This document shows, in pieces, positions 34,691 through 46,597 of a stretch of 64,000 nt of DNA. Source of the DNA: Phascolomyces articulosus (lineage: Eukaryota > Mucoromycota > Mucoromycetes > Mucorales > Lichtheimiaceae). The stretch lies in the NCBI GenBank assembly GCA_025677815.1, contig JAIXMP010000009.1, forward strand, positions 992,001-1,056,000, given 5' to 3'. Within the stretch, counting starts at the first letter, position 1. Each line of letters begins with the position of its first letter. The translations under genes were made by a program, and so were the position numbers. Under the pieces are notes generated by a model that did no database searches, was not told the DNA's origin, and was given only the letters and a program-made list of their open reading frames with translations.

Positions 34691-34930
34691 TAGTTTTGTG
34701 GCTTTTCTATTATCTTCATCGGGGAGGCTGTATAAGAAACACTTCTTAGAGCGTTCTTAGAGCTGTTTTTTTGTAAGAAGCGCCTCTTAGAGCTGTAAGC
34801 AGCTGTAAACAGCTATGGTTTTTTTTGTAAGAAGCGCTTCTTAGAGCTGTAAGCAGCTGTTCTTAGAGCGTAAGCAGCTGTTTTTTTTTTGTAAGAAGCG
34901 CTCTCAGAGGTGTAAGCAGCTGTGTTTTTT

Positions 34931-37440
34931 TTCTTGTTTCCATGAATCCATCATGTTCGATTATGTATTCCACTTTATTTTTATTCATTTCATTAACAAG
35001 TCAGGATGGCAATAGTAGTATAATATATAGAAAAGACTATTATCGTCCGATGTTGTCTTATGTTTTTTATTGAATATAAAGAAGATTCGGAGAGGAGAAT
35101 GGCGATAAAGATGGAGTGAAACGTTTCCGAAACCTTCTGTATATTACCAACATGTATTTTTCAGGGTCGAGTGGTATCGTTAGCAATTTGCTCTCTTTTT
35201 TTATAAATTGTTTGACAAAGTTTGATATACCTTTTTCATGTATTCTTATTCTAAAAATATGAAGTTAAAGAAGTTTGGTTGTAAACAGACAAGTTGTTAT
35301 AAACATTTATCGCAATGTTAGCTGCCAAGTTCTAGCTGCAAAATCAATGGAAAGAACTCCGTCTCTCATCTTTTAATATAAATCACGAGTACCTTCCAAC
35401 CATGGATGTACGGGAGAAAGTATAAAATGATCAAACGCAATAAATGAGTGTAACGCAAAATGAAATTATTTGGGGTCTATTAGGCTCGGTCGATATACCT
35501 CCTCTGGAATATAAGCAATAAAATCTATGACATCGGTACTCTGAGGTACAACTGACTATATAACTATAAAAACCTTTCTTTGGATTATGCGACAGGATAT
35601 TAGTATCGACAGTTCTCCATCTTTTTGGTATTTGAAATATTCAATAAATCAAAATAATAAAGAGACAATCTGAACTCAATGAGACTCAAAAAGATCGATC
35701 CCGTTTATTGAATTGTAAAATCATGTCCTATTTATATTAATCGCTAATCCATGGTTATGGTCATCCATCCAAACTATTTAGTATCACGTTTACTCTCAGC
35801 CAACACGTCCATGTATGTTTCAATGATAATGATTGCAACGACGGATGATGGTACTATTATAATGTATACTATAGTGGTAATGAAGGCGTTAAGAATACTA
35901 ATAATAAATAACGATAAACAACTTGAAACAATAAAGTGTTGTCCATTCACATATAAGTTATCTTCGGGTGTAACCAGCATAAGGAATATTAAATAAGAAA
36001 TATCCGTGCAACATAAAGTAAATAAATGATTATTGTTATTTTATAGTCCATGAAATAAGACGTTTTGCTGTATGTTTATATGGTCGGATACGACAGTGTT
36101 CCTGGCAATGAAAATGCTATGGGACAGAACGAAGCCTCAGATAGAAGCAAATATTTTTTAACAAATTTATATAGATATGTAAGAGCCTACAGGTATACAT
36201 TCGAGCAACTTGTATATTAAGCGAGCAATTCGTTTTTTGATAATGATAGCAATAATAATTAGATAAGCACTGGGAAAAGTTCATTAGTATAACAAGGAAC
36301 AAAATAAAAAAGGAACCCCAGCTGCCATAAAACATTCCCAATAAATATAAAGCTTTATCAATGGCTAGGATGATGAAAGGTATCTCTCAGAAAGACTTGA
36401 TCTTGTTACATCGAAATTTAAGTTGCTATTCTATTAGATGCATAAGCAAAGCACCACATTGTATTACTGGTGTCAGTCTCTAATGTCCTCAACGTTCATC
36501 TAATTTGGTAGATGGTCTTTTTATAATGGCCAGATGGTATACCATGTCGTGTATTTAAATGATATTTAATTCTAAAGATAATGTCACCAACAGCGTGAAT
36601 TATCCTCATATGGAGCATTTTTACATACATCAGTCAGCAAACATAATCATTATTAACTGTCAGCTAAACTACGATCAATTGGATAAATAAAATATGAAAT
36701 AAACGTAAAATGAATGCCGATAAAGTAACTTTAGTACATGATACCTCAAGGATATGACTTTAATGATATAATGTGAAAAGAAACTTCAATTCTTTTCTAT
36801 CATCATTATTGTATATTTTGTTTGTACGTTTTATCTCCTCAAAAATCGACTCCTATTTGAAAAAGCGCAGTGGCTTACTTTGCTTATTTGACAAATGCAA
36901 TAGGTATCCATGGTCTTTATATTAAAGGTAGCTCTTTGTAATTTATACTTATGCTATGTAATTGATACCTTAATTTGGCTCATTCAACATGATAGATAAA
37001 AGATTATTGCGCTTATCTTTTACTTTCATATTTAATTTTGTCATATATTATTATGATATTATAGAGAACCAATGTTCAACATGAATTAATAATGCGTTAA
37101 GTCACTTGGTGACCTATTCCACAGTCGAATTAATTAATTTTTTTATTTATCACCAAAACAACACGATACGAACATGGAAACTTGTTGTATATAAGATAAT
37201 ATAAAGAATAAATAAAATTTGATAGATCAAGAAAATATGTATACAGAGACAGAAAGAAGTCAAGTGAGAATCAACGTAGGTCTTTAATAGTATATATATG
37301 AAAAAAAGATAATTATTCTATGATACAATATATATAATTTGGTATCTATATTCCGATACATGGTTATCTGGATGTATTATATTCAACAATCAATGATTGT
37401 TTTACCCCTATACCAGCTTTGAACCTTTTCCCATTAATAT
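34931..37440. other. 2.5 kb without supported genes
   Basis: AT-rich. A short minus-strand coding-like fragment near 35390-35520 (FIAYIPEEVYRPSLIDPK) may be a gene relic. Overlapping antisense ORFs at 35751-35996 look random. Confidence 0.45.
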
Positions 37441-38215
37441 ACAAAAATTGAGCAACATTGAGAAATCCAGAGGTGGGTAATTCAGCTCTTTCGGATGAAC
37501 TTCAAAAAGTATACATCATGTATCCCGATTTTAAATCCTAGAAACCAAGGATCTTCCCTCTCTCTCCATTGTCTACGAATGATTCAAGAACTCTTACTTG
37601 GCGCAGCGATGATGACGACTACAGTGACAACAATTCCAAACAATAACAATGTACCATTGAAAGAACTTGGCAGGATTTAGTATATATGACATGAAAGAAG
37701 TTTATTAAAAGCATTGAGAGACTTTCTTGGCTTGCCTCCCTGCATTTGGCAGATCAAGATTACGAATATATCATTGAAAATGCAGATCTTCTCCGACAGG
37801 TTGAACTTTTTGCCAAACGCTCTAGAACTGAATTATCATTATTATATATCATATTAGATTGCACTTTCTCCCAGTCATTGATGATAGACTACTTTATGCT
37901 TTAGATGTTGTCAAAGCACTTGATAGCTTTGCATTGAGACTATTAAAGGAGATATTCACAATCTCATCTAAAGTATGAAATCCCAGTTGGCATACATCAG
38001 GTTTATTGACATGGATAGAGCGACAGATTCAACTTTGATAGATCTCTGTGTTTGCAGCAACTTAATTGAGGTTGATTTGGTGGAGTTGAAAAAGGATATA
38101 TAGATTATCTGATGAATAATTACAAAAGTACCAAATTGAAGCAAGTGAGAGAAAGGAACTGTTTTAGAATTAACTACGGCGTAGATTGTATCATCAAATC
38201 TAAACAAGTAAACTG
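37441..38215 (+). pseudogene. Decayed F-box/LRR paralogue (C-terminal half)
   Basis: Pieces in several frames match the C-terminal half of the intact gene next door. VIDDRLLYALDVVKALDSFA pairs with SIQDQVLDALGDIKTLSSIT; RFIDMDRATDSTLIDLCVCS pairs with KFIDMNVVTDATLMALCGCN; IDYLMNNYKSTKLKQVRERN pairs with VDDLFSHTTSDRLKDVIVKN; and NYGVDCIIKSKQVN pairs with DFGDDCVYTSERN. An acidic SDDDDYSDNNS piece at about 37605-37645 corresponds to the linker of the intact copy. Frameshifts and stops separate the pieces. It is a tandem duplicate whose N-terminal half is gone or unrecognisable. Confidence 0.75.
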
Positions 38216-38343
38216 TTCGAATATTATATTAGGAAACTTGTGTTACTCAAGCTCCTGTTTTCCTATATGTAATCTTGAAATAACATCTCCCCTCTATATT
38301 TTCTTTCTTTTTTATTTCACTTAACTCACACGCTAGCGCGATC

Positions 38344-40618
38344 ATGCAAACCAGTAGACTACCACCATTCAACATTCCATTTATTGATCAGCCATTGTTT
38401 GAACAGTATATTCATAAACTTAATGACTGTATTCAGGAACGTGCATACCAACAAACCATTCACGACGCTACTATTGTCATTGATCACCTAATTCAATCGC
38501 AACTTCTCGTCCTTTTGGATATTCGCGCACGCGCCTATTCGTTACACTGCCAGCCTAAAGCAGCGAGTGATGATGCAGAGATAATGATACAAAATGCATC
38601 AGCTTTAGCCGCTGGATATATTCGTCAAGGCAGTGTATTCTCCATGTATGGGCGGCAGCAACAGGCACTTGAGATTTATGAAAAGGGGATAGATAAGATC
38701 CGATCGACGCGGAATCAAAGTGCCGATCCACCTTTTGACACAAAGGAAATACAAAAATTAGAAGCGTGTGTAGAAGAAGCTAGGGCATTGAATGATAGTC
38801 GGGTTGATTTCTTTACATGGCTACCAAAAGAATGTGTCTATATTATCATCTCATTATTATCCATGGAGGAAAAAGCAACATGTATCCTTGTAAACAATTC
38901 CTGGCGACAACGAATATTTGAATGTATCGATCTTGCCATGTGGGAAGATTTTTTGGTTGGGAATAGAAAACACGATATGACTTTAGCCAAGGCAGCACCC
39001 TATTTTGCTTGTTTTACTAAGACTTTGACATTGGACACATGGAATGTTGAAGCTTGTGGTGCTTATATGAAGCATATGGCAGATGGTTATTTTAAAAAAC
39101 TACACCTCTTGAAAACAACAGGTATATTTGTGTTAATTGGAAAGATAGTTTGAGATGAGCGGAGGGAAAATGAGTAATATGCGTGTGTGCATGTGAATTT
39201 CATGGTTAATTTTAATGAATATCTTTCTTTCAGCTGATTCGGTATTTGCTCTGAAACAAAACGCCGGTCTACTATCAAGTTCATTTCATTCGACAGGAAA
39301 CACATTACGTTACCTTGACCTTGATATGGGCCGCTTAACGCATGATCCAGTGACGCTGGTTGAAGTTTTACTGACATGTCATAATGTAACGGACCTTTCC
39401 TATCGCTATCGAGCAGCATCAGAATCGATGTTTAAAATAATTTTTGGTGATCTATCAAAGTTGGAGCAACACGCTTTATCACTTTGCAACTTGACACTAG
39501 GTTCAAGATATACTTCTAGCATCATCAAAGGGAATAATTTGGATATCATGTTGCAGCAATGTCCAAAACTCCGCCGACTTGTTATCCATGGATGTGATAC
39601 ATCCATTCTTGAATCTATCCACGCGTACGCACCTAAGTTGAAGATTTTGGCCCTTAATCCAGGTTGTTTGCATAATACTGTGGCTACTCCTACACCTCGT
39701 ACCATGAGGGTACCTGACTTACCATCTCAATACAATGTGGATGATGACCATGATACCCCAGGATTACGGGCACTAATTGTATATAATAATGAGGTATCAT
39801 TAGGAGAAGGGTTGCCAATTTTACCCACACTATTGTTTATATATAAAAATCAAACAACATTGACAAGTCTTAATATGGATATTTTGGATACGAAAAAAAT
39901 ATCAGCTGAACAAATGAAAATGATAAACACTTTACGCGCAAATTTCAAACTTTCAAACCTAGAATTGCTAAAGCTCCACTTATCACCAAAAACACAAGAG
40001 ATCTTCCTTGGTGCCATCCATAATGTAACCACTTTCAAGACACTCATTATAACCAATATACATGATATACCAGTGCTGATTAAAAACATGGAGAGAATCC
40101 CTTGTCTTACCTCTCTGGATATGATGAAAAGTATGCACAGTGTGGCATATAAGCTACAATCTGATTTCCACCAGTTGTTCCGATTGCTTGCCAAAGGTCC
40201 CATCGCTGGATTTCCATCACTGCAACAAATCACGCTTCAAGACCATCCATCCATTCAAGATCAAGTACTCGATGCATTAGGTGATATCAAGACGCTTTCC
40301 AGTATTACATTAGGGGCTTTAAAAAGTGTATCGACTGAAGGTATCCATCATCTTATCCAGAAAACGGGATCTCGGTTGACAGATATAAAGTTTATCGACA
40401 TGAATGTAGTGACCGATGCTACTTTGATGGCGCTTTGTGGTTGCAATAACTTGGCCACAATCCAATTAGAGAATTTACAAAGGGTGACTAACGCAGGAGT
40501 GGATGATCTATTCAGTCATACTACTAGTGACAGATTGAAGGACGTGATAGTGAAGAACTGTCCAAATATAGACTTTGGTGATGACTGCGTATATACATCT
40601 GAACGAAATTCAAATTAA
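38344..40618 (+). CDS. TPR / F-box / leucine-rich-repeat protein, SCF substrate receptor
   Basis: Two exons (38344-39121 and 39234-40618) join in phase to 720 residues. Residues 15-125 form TPR-like helix pairs (LLDIRARAYSLHCQPKAASD, AAGYIRQGSVFSMYGRQQQA). The F-box spans about 157-200 (WLPKECVYIIISLLSMEEKA, then CILVNNSWRQRIF). The rest is an LRR array with strands such as TLRYLDLDM, LRRLVIHGC, LKILALNPG, TLASSIT-like SSITLGALK and IKFIDMNVVTDATLMALCG. TPR plus F-box plus LRR is the layout of fission-yeast Pof3 and yeast Dia2; Mucorales carry many such genes. By family it binds Skp1 through the F-box and presents substrates to an SCF ubiquitin ligase; its targets are unknown. A decayed tandem copy lies just upstream and another decayed relative at 62.5-63.1 kb. 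Confidence 0.85.
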
Positions 40619-41798
40619 TAAATAACTCATAGAATAAAATTTATACATTATACCTTCAACATTTAATAGGAATACTCTATGTATATTTGTTAAAGACTGC
40701 CAATTTTATAAATAATAGAAAATGGAAACTCACTCCATCCCTTTTCTCGCTAATTTTCTAAGTAAATAAAAATCACTTCTCTTTTTTTAATTCTTAATAT
40801 AATAAGAATTGCTGTTGGAATAGTAGTTTGATCCATAACGGATTTTTGATTTCTTTGCAAAAAAAAAAAGGATATTTGTATCTTTTCCTATAGAAACTTT
40901 TTATGGCCCTATTGACTGATGAATGATAAAAAGAGTCATTATTTCGTTCGAATTAGACTAGCCTAAAGCAAAGATTCAGATTGGACGGTAACATATTGAT
41001 AAGTTTTTTTTAGATCATCATTATGTAGAAATAGAATCTACTTCCAAAAACTCAACGCATAGACGAGTGACGATAGGCACATGCATTTGGTCAAATACAG
41101 GAGGACTTGGATCTTCTGCGTATCTTGTTTCTGGAGAGATGAGCAAAACCATGCTAAAAATAAAATTTACCACCATCGAATGAAACTTGTTTATTAAGGA
41201 GTATGAACCAACTTGACTACTTTACTTAAAATATACAAGTTATCTTATCAAAGAATCAAGGAACACAAATATATAAAAAGTTTAAAGGTCGGTTTATATT
41301 ATATAACATTGATTTATTTAATTTATGACAAAACCATCAGAAACGGGAAACTGATAAACTTAGATTGGTTGGTAAAAAAAAATTCCGTGGTTTTCAGTTT
41401 TTATCGCGGATGGCTGCAGTCCACCATTGACTCTATAGTAATATTTTCTGTTGTTTGAGGATAGGACAATTGTATGACCATATTGATATTTTTGGGAACT
41501 CTGCATGATTATTTAAGAATATGGTGGTGATTCGGTGTACATATAAAAACCAACTTTTATTCAATTATACATGTAACACGAAAATGGATGAGATTCGTTT
41601 AACTGCGATAACATAATCTCTCAAATAAATAAATGAAAGAATCACTTTGGGGGATTGCACAAGATAAAAGTTATCCTCTCTTTCAACCTCTTTTTTTTTT
41701 AAGTCCTGGTTTAAAAAAAAGATACGAATGACACTATCCAAATTTGATAAACAAGATAGGATAAGGAATGAAATTTATAAAACAACAATAACCATTTA
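40619..41798. other. Intergenic region with a possible exon relic
   Basis: Mostly AT-rich. On the minus strand, 41155-41025 reads, after a TTTTTAG acceptor, VLLISPETRYAEDPSPPVFD and QMHVPIVTRLCVEFLEVDS before a stop. This looks like a last exon, but no convincing upstream exon could be joined, so it may be a relic. Confidence 0.35.
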
Positions 41799-43559
41799 TT
41801 ATATATACATTTCTTTCATTCCCTTCTTTACTGTTTTTGTTGTTTCATCCTCCTCCTCATGTTGTCTATTATTTTCTTGAAGCCATTTTGCTTTTCGATT
41901 TTCTTTTTGAAGTAATTTCTTTTGTCGTTTGGTCATTTTCTTTTTTGGTTTGGGTTTATTTTTTGGTGTAGTAGTAGTAGTTGGTGGTTTGTTTTCCTTT
42001 TCTTCTGCGCCTTTTTCTTCTAGGTCATTTTCATCTTTTGAGTCTATGTCAGTTTTGGTATGCTTTTCGTTGCTATTAGAAGGTGTATCTAGAGTAGAGG
42101 ATGGTGGTGGTGATGGTAAAGTAGTAACGGATGGTTTTTCAGTTTCTTCCTCTGTTTCCCTGGTTGGAGCTTCTTGAGATGCAATGTCTTTTTGTTCCGT
42201 TGAAGAGGATGAATTGTCGTCTTTTTCTTTTTGTTGTTGGTCATTGGTAGTAGTAGTAGATGATGAATTTTCTTTTTCATCCACCTGCGTTGAAGCAGTA
42301 GTGGTAGTAGTGATAGTAGTAATAGAAGGATCTGTCGGTTCTTGTGGTTTATTTTCCTCTGGTTCATCTATGGGTATATCATAAAGAACTTCAATCACTT
42401 TATCTGTATCTCCTTTATGTTTTCGTAATAATCGACGAATTTTTCGTATGGTAGCATCTGGACACGCTGCCAAGATAGCTTTTTCTTTTGAATCTAATAA
42501 ATCGTTTCCATCTTCCCCTTCATCCTCATCCTCCTCCTTTTTTTTGGATTGAGATTCTTGGACCTGTTATCAATAAAAGGAATAAGTTTATATTTCATAT
42601 AGACATACCACTCTTATGATTTATTACCTTAACCTCGGGTAATCCACTAAATGGTCCATCAATATTTCTTACAGAAGAATAATGTTCCCAACTATGATAA
42701 GCAATATGTAAAGTTCGTTCTGATTCTTCCATTTCACTGATCCCTCGAATGATATAACTATTAAAAAAAAATTACATTTTCAATGGATATATTCCCTGCT
42801 TTTTTTCGATACCACTCTGTAAATCTTTAAAATAAGAATCAAACTTTTACATTAATCCTGGTTGATAAACTTTAATATCCACTTGTCGTAATCGAGCAAA
42901 TGCGGCCAATTCCATATTTCCACCATACGTGCCATCCCGTTCCATACATTCCAAATGATGATCCAATGATTGATCGTCTTCAACAAAAAATTGATATTCT
43001 TCTTCATTTTCTCTTAAAAATTCACATATATCGTGTCGAATCGTGGCATGATTGGTATCATATCCATGAAATTGATCTGAGAGCGCTCTTTTACAAAAGC
43101 TGTCAGTTGTGTACTTGATTTTTTTTTTTTTTTTACAACTCCATTCCCCAAAAATAGTTACCCGAAGCACTTTTTGAGGAAGGGGGGATTGAGCTTACAT
43201 ACCGAAATAAACAATTACCATCACCTGAAATATCTTTGGTACATAGATTTAGATCACGTAATTGAGAATCTAAATTCCCTGCTGTGGATGATAATTTCAA
43301 TGACTAATATGATATATATAAAAAAAGTTTCTTTTCATAAGAATGTCATGTTGTTCATCGATCGATCGATTTGGAGGGAAAAAAAAAGGTGGTGATTGAT
43401 ATATATATCTATACCTTCTGTCCACCGCGTCGTCTATTGCCTTTTCCACCTATTCTTATTTCCAATCAGTGGTTCAACTTCATTTCATATATATATATAT
43501 ATATAAAAGAAAAGGTAATTACCATGATCTTTTTTATTATGTTTTTTGCCTTTGGCCAT
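41799..43559 (-). CDS. OTU-family deubiquitinase, OTUD3-like
   Basis: Six exons (43559-43523, 43449-43415, 43303-43203, 43087-42851, 42757-42628, 42563-41799) join in phase to 434 residues. The start MAKGKKHNKKDHGGKGNRRR is basic. The OTU domain covers about residues 50-165: ISGDGNCLFRALSDQFHG carries the catalytic Asp52 and Cys55, and IAYHSWEHYSSV carries the catalytic His162. GTYGGNMELAAFARLRQVDI is the typical middle block. A helical segment LAACPDATIRKIRRLLRKHK with TDKVIEVLYD (about 211-242) resembles the UBA-like domain that follows OTU in OTUD3. The rest is a Thr/Ser/Glu/Lys-rich disordered tail ending in a basic patch (KMTKRQKKLLQKENRKAKW). The enzyme is predicted to remove ubiquitin chains in the cytosol. 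It is followed downstream on the same map segment by Nas6, same strand, 284 bp apart. Confidence 0.85.
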
Positions 43560-43703
43560 ACTTGGAATACTCGTTGTTGAAAAAATCAAGAAATAATTCA
43601 AGTTCAAATTCAATCCCCACCCACTTCTTGACAATATCCCATACCCAATGCATGGAAGTGATAAAAATAGGTCGAGCAGGAATCATTTTTTTTAATGTCA
43701 TGA

Positions 43704-43740
<37 letters not shown>
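43704..43740. repeat. (ATT)n microsatellite between Nas6 and OTU genes
   Basis: An uninterrupted run of ATT triplets in the short gap between the Nas6 stop and the OTU start. Confidence 0.9.
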
Positions 43741-43744
<4 letters not shown>

Positions 43745-43843
43745 ATAAAAATAAAGAAAAGGGAAGGAAAGGATAGATGGATGGAGTGATGATATACAAT
43801 TGATTTTTTTTTCTTAAAAAAAAAAAGGTAAAGGTCGCGTTGT

Positions 43844-44883
43844 TCATGCATTTTGTTCTTCCAAATACTTGTCAACAAATTGTCGTAATTCTTTAGTTCG
43901 ACATACATCCAAAGGTGATTTTCCTTCAGCATTCAACTGATCTTCATTGGCTCCATGTTGTAATAATAAAACGGCAGTATCACCATGTGCTTCTTCACAA
44001 GCTAAATGCAATGGAGTGTTGGCTTCACTATCTTTAGGATTCACTCGACATTTGGCTTCTAATAATAATTTGACAATGGCAGTGAATCCTTGGACCGCAG
44101 CTCGATGTCTATGCAATCATTATATATATACATCAGTTTGAGGTGTTTATTGATAGATAATGAAAAAAACTTACAATGGTGTTTGTTTAATATTATTCAC
44201 TTGATTGGTGTCTGCTTTATTCTCTAATAATAATTTGACGATATCGATTCGATTCTTGGAAGCTGCATAGTGTCTATCATCATCATCATCATTCTATGAT
44301 GAGTCTCTATTATAAAATATATGGTTTTCATTATTCAAAAACTTACAATGCAGTTTGTCCACCTTCATTTTGTAAAGAAACATCAGCACCATGTTTGACA
44401 AGACTTTCTACTACTGGTAAATGTCCCGCAGAAGCTATTTTTTTTTTTTGTTGTCAGATATTTTATATTAAAAAAAAAAAGACGCGTCATCCAATTATCT
44501 TACCTGCAATCATGAGTGGTGACCAACCTGACTATATTATTTTTTTTATATATATGATTAAATATATATATATATTTCACACTAATTAAAAAAGAAAGAG
44601 AAAAATTACTTTACATCATCAACGGCATTGACAGAAGCACCTTTTGAAATCAAATAATTGACAATGTCAGCATGACCACCGGAAGCAGCCCAATGCAATG
44701 GGGTACGATCGTCCTTTTTTAAAGAAACAAAAAAAAAAATCAATCAATACCAAGCTATATCACATAATCCTATGTTTTAATATTTACTTCATCTTTTTCA
44801 TTTAAAACAGTAGAATCCTTATCAATCAATTGTTGAACCACAAATAATTTGCCTTCATAAGCTGAGGTGAAAATATTTAACAT
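43844..44883 (-). CDS. NAS6: Gankyrin/Nas6-type ankyrin-repeat proteasome chaperone
   Basis: Six exons (44883-44788, 44713-44615, 44531-44504, 44434-44347, 44273-44175, 44108-43844) join in phase to 224 residues, close to human gankyrin (226) and yeast Nas6 (228). It is built only of ankyrin repeats: [80 protein letters not shown] and [20 protein letters not shown]. Four of the five introns fall just before or inside the TPLH core, so exons track repeats. In the family the protein binds the C-terminal domain of the 19S ATPase Rpt3 during assembly of the proteasome regulatory particle. One repeat reads [10 protein letters not shown] rather than TPLHRAA, a small insertion at the splice junction. 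The length, start and repeat order make the assignment strong. Confidence 0.9.
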
Positions 44884-45503
44884 GATTCAAATGAAGAAAG
44901 GAAGAAAAAGTATAGGCTCTCATCTAACACCACTTTTTTTTTTGTCATTGGTAATAAAAAAGTATGAATCTCCGAGACACAAAAGTTTCTTTTTTGCATA
45001 AAAATTAGGCGCGAAAGAAAAAAAGAGGCTTTCAATAAAGTTTCAAAATTGAAATTGACACATGGAACATTTTTAAAAAAAAGTGTTTTTTTTCTCTTTG
45101 TTTACATAATCTAATTATAGGTTATAAACGGAGATCATCTTATTATCATCATTGCATAAATTACGCTTTGCCAAGGGAAAAGGGTTCATCATCATTAAAA
45201 TAGAATCAATAGTCATTTATATATGAATCATATGTAAAATAAGTTTTTATATTTATAAACAAAAGAGTATGTAGAAAAGAGAGAAAAAAAATCAATATGT
45301 GCATTTTGAAAATTGGGGGGATAACTTTTTTTTTAAAAAAAAAAGAAAAGTGAATTTATATAATTGCCTATGATACATTTTTTTAAAAAAAGAAAAGTTC
45401 TTTTTTTGTATACAAGATGAAAAGTTTGTGTGAGTGTGTGTGTGTGTGTGGATGCAAAAAAAAAAATGGGTATATAATAATAATAATAATAATGAAATGC
45501 TTT
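44884..45503. other. Intergenic region
   Basis: AT-rich, with A and T runs and a (TG)n tract near 45431-45450. No coding frame. Confidence 0.6.
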
Positions 45504-45920
45504 TTAAGAGGAGGTAGTTGTCATTTGTTGTTGTTGTTGTTGGATTTGAGGACAATAAGTTTGCATCAACATGGATAATAATTCTTCAGCACTATTCATA
45601 TCCATAGTTGAAGTAGTTGTTGATTTATCCAAAGGCATGGAAGGACTTTGAGGAGCGGAATTCGAAGGTGTAGGAGGTAAAGAAAAAGAAACGTCAACAA
45701 AATCCATAGAAGCAAATAAATCTTCATTATTATCTTGATCCAATTCCATGGGTTGTTGTTGTTCATCATTGGTTAAAGGAGGAATTGAATTATCCCAATC
45801 ATCTTCCATAAATATCATGGGTTGATAAGGTTCCAATAATAACATGCCTTGTTGTTGTTGTTGTTGATTGGATGAAAAAGTCATGTCGGAAGTTGATTTT
45901 GTGTCTGTGGTAGTAGTCAT
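45504..45920 (-). CDS. Small Gln/Thr-rich acidic protein, possible transcriptional regulator
   Basis: A single 138-codon exon, starting at the ATG whose context is AAAAGAAAATGACT; the frame is open 14 codons further to an ATG at 45962, which may be the start instead. Composition: two poly-Gln tracts (one near the start, one at the end), Thr/Ser runs, and clustered acidic-hydrophobic segments (MIFMEDDWDNSIPPL and NNEDLFASMDFVDVSFSLPP) that look like activation-domain motifs. SAEELLSMLMQTYCPQI near the end could form a helix. There is no DNA-binding domain, so if it acts in transcription it would be as a co-activator. No family recognised. It is divergent from NTA1 and shares its promoter region. 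Confidence 0.5.
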   Translation of the reverse strand: MTTTTDTKSTSDMTFSSNQQQQQQGMLLLEPYQPMIFMEDDWDNSIPPLTNDEQQQPMELDQDNNEDLFASMDFVDVSFSLPPTPSNSAPQSPSMPLDKSTTTSTMDMNSAEELLSMLMQTYCPQIQQQQQQMTTTSS

Positions 45921-46597
45921 TTTCTTTTGGATTGGATTGAATGAATTGTAATGTGATACCATAATAAAAAATGATAATAATAAAAAAAAAGGAAAAAATT
46001 TTGTTTGTTATAGTTGGTTTATATATCAAAAAAAAAAAAAAAAAAAACGGGTCACTCGGGGAGACCGGGAAAGAAAGAAGAAAAAGACATTCTCTCTTTT
46101 TTTATGCGGTGTTTTAAAAATAGGATTGAGGATGGGGGATGAAAAGAAAAAAAAAGGATGATCGGGATGGATTCAATAAAATGGACCAATCAAAAATAGC
46201 CAAATATAAAATAATTTCGGTCAAGTGAATTCCCGTGTGTGAAACAGATCTAACACGGGTCACTTGTTCACTCAGCCCGACGATCGTTTTTGAACTAATG
46301 GGAACATCGTTTCACAAACAAACAAAAACAAACCTGATTTTTTTAATAATTAAACTCAGCCTATTTTTTTTATTTTTATGTACATTCAATAAGTTTGGGG
46401 GGAGTGGGGGAAGGGGAGACAGGAGAGAATGAAGTGAGAGAGAGAAGTTGGGGGGGGGAAAGAGAAAGAGAGAACATTAAATTATTACTATATCCCTTTT
46501 ATGGATGATTAAAACAATTTTTTTTATTTCACTTTTCCTCTTTTCTTTATAGATTTCGTCACCTTTTTTTTTTTTTTTTTTTGACATAATAATAATA
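45921..46597. promoter_or_regulatory. Divergent promoter region between the polyQ gene and NTA1
   Basis: The decamer ACGGGTCACT occurs exactly twice, at 46047-46056 and 46255-46264, in otherwise AT-rich DNA. There is a CCAAT at 46186-46190 and a long purine tract with G runs of 6, 5, 4 and 9 at 46397-46474 on the NTA1 sense strand. These are plausible factor-binding sites; none is proven. Confidence 0.4.

Larger units (their letters stand above)
32691..34930. mobile_element. Candidate inverted-repeat element with subterminal repeats, decayed
   Basis: At the left (32693-32790) lies ACAGCTGCCTTACAGCTCT followed by AAGAGCGCCCCTTAC, and then a second AAGAAGCGCCCCTTAC. At the right (34735-34930) the reverse complement occurs in about three tandem units built on GTAAGAAGCGCYTCTTAGAG and CTGTAAGCAGCTGT. 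The right repeats contain the palindromes AAGAAGCGCTTCTT and CAGCTG. The segment between holds a decayed zinc-finger gene and an acidic gene relic on the opposite strand. A repeat-bounded DNA transposon about 2.2 kb long is the simplest reading, but I cannot define target duplications, so the ends are uncertain. Confidence 0.4.
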
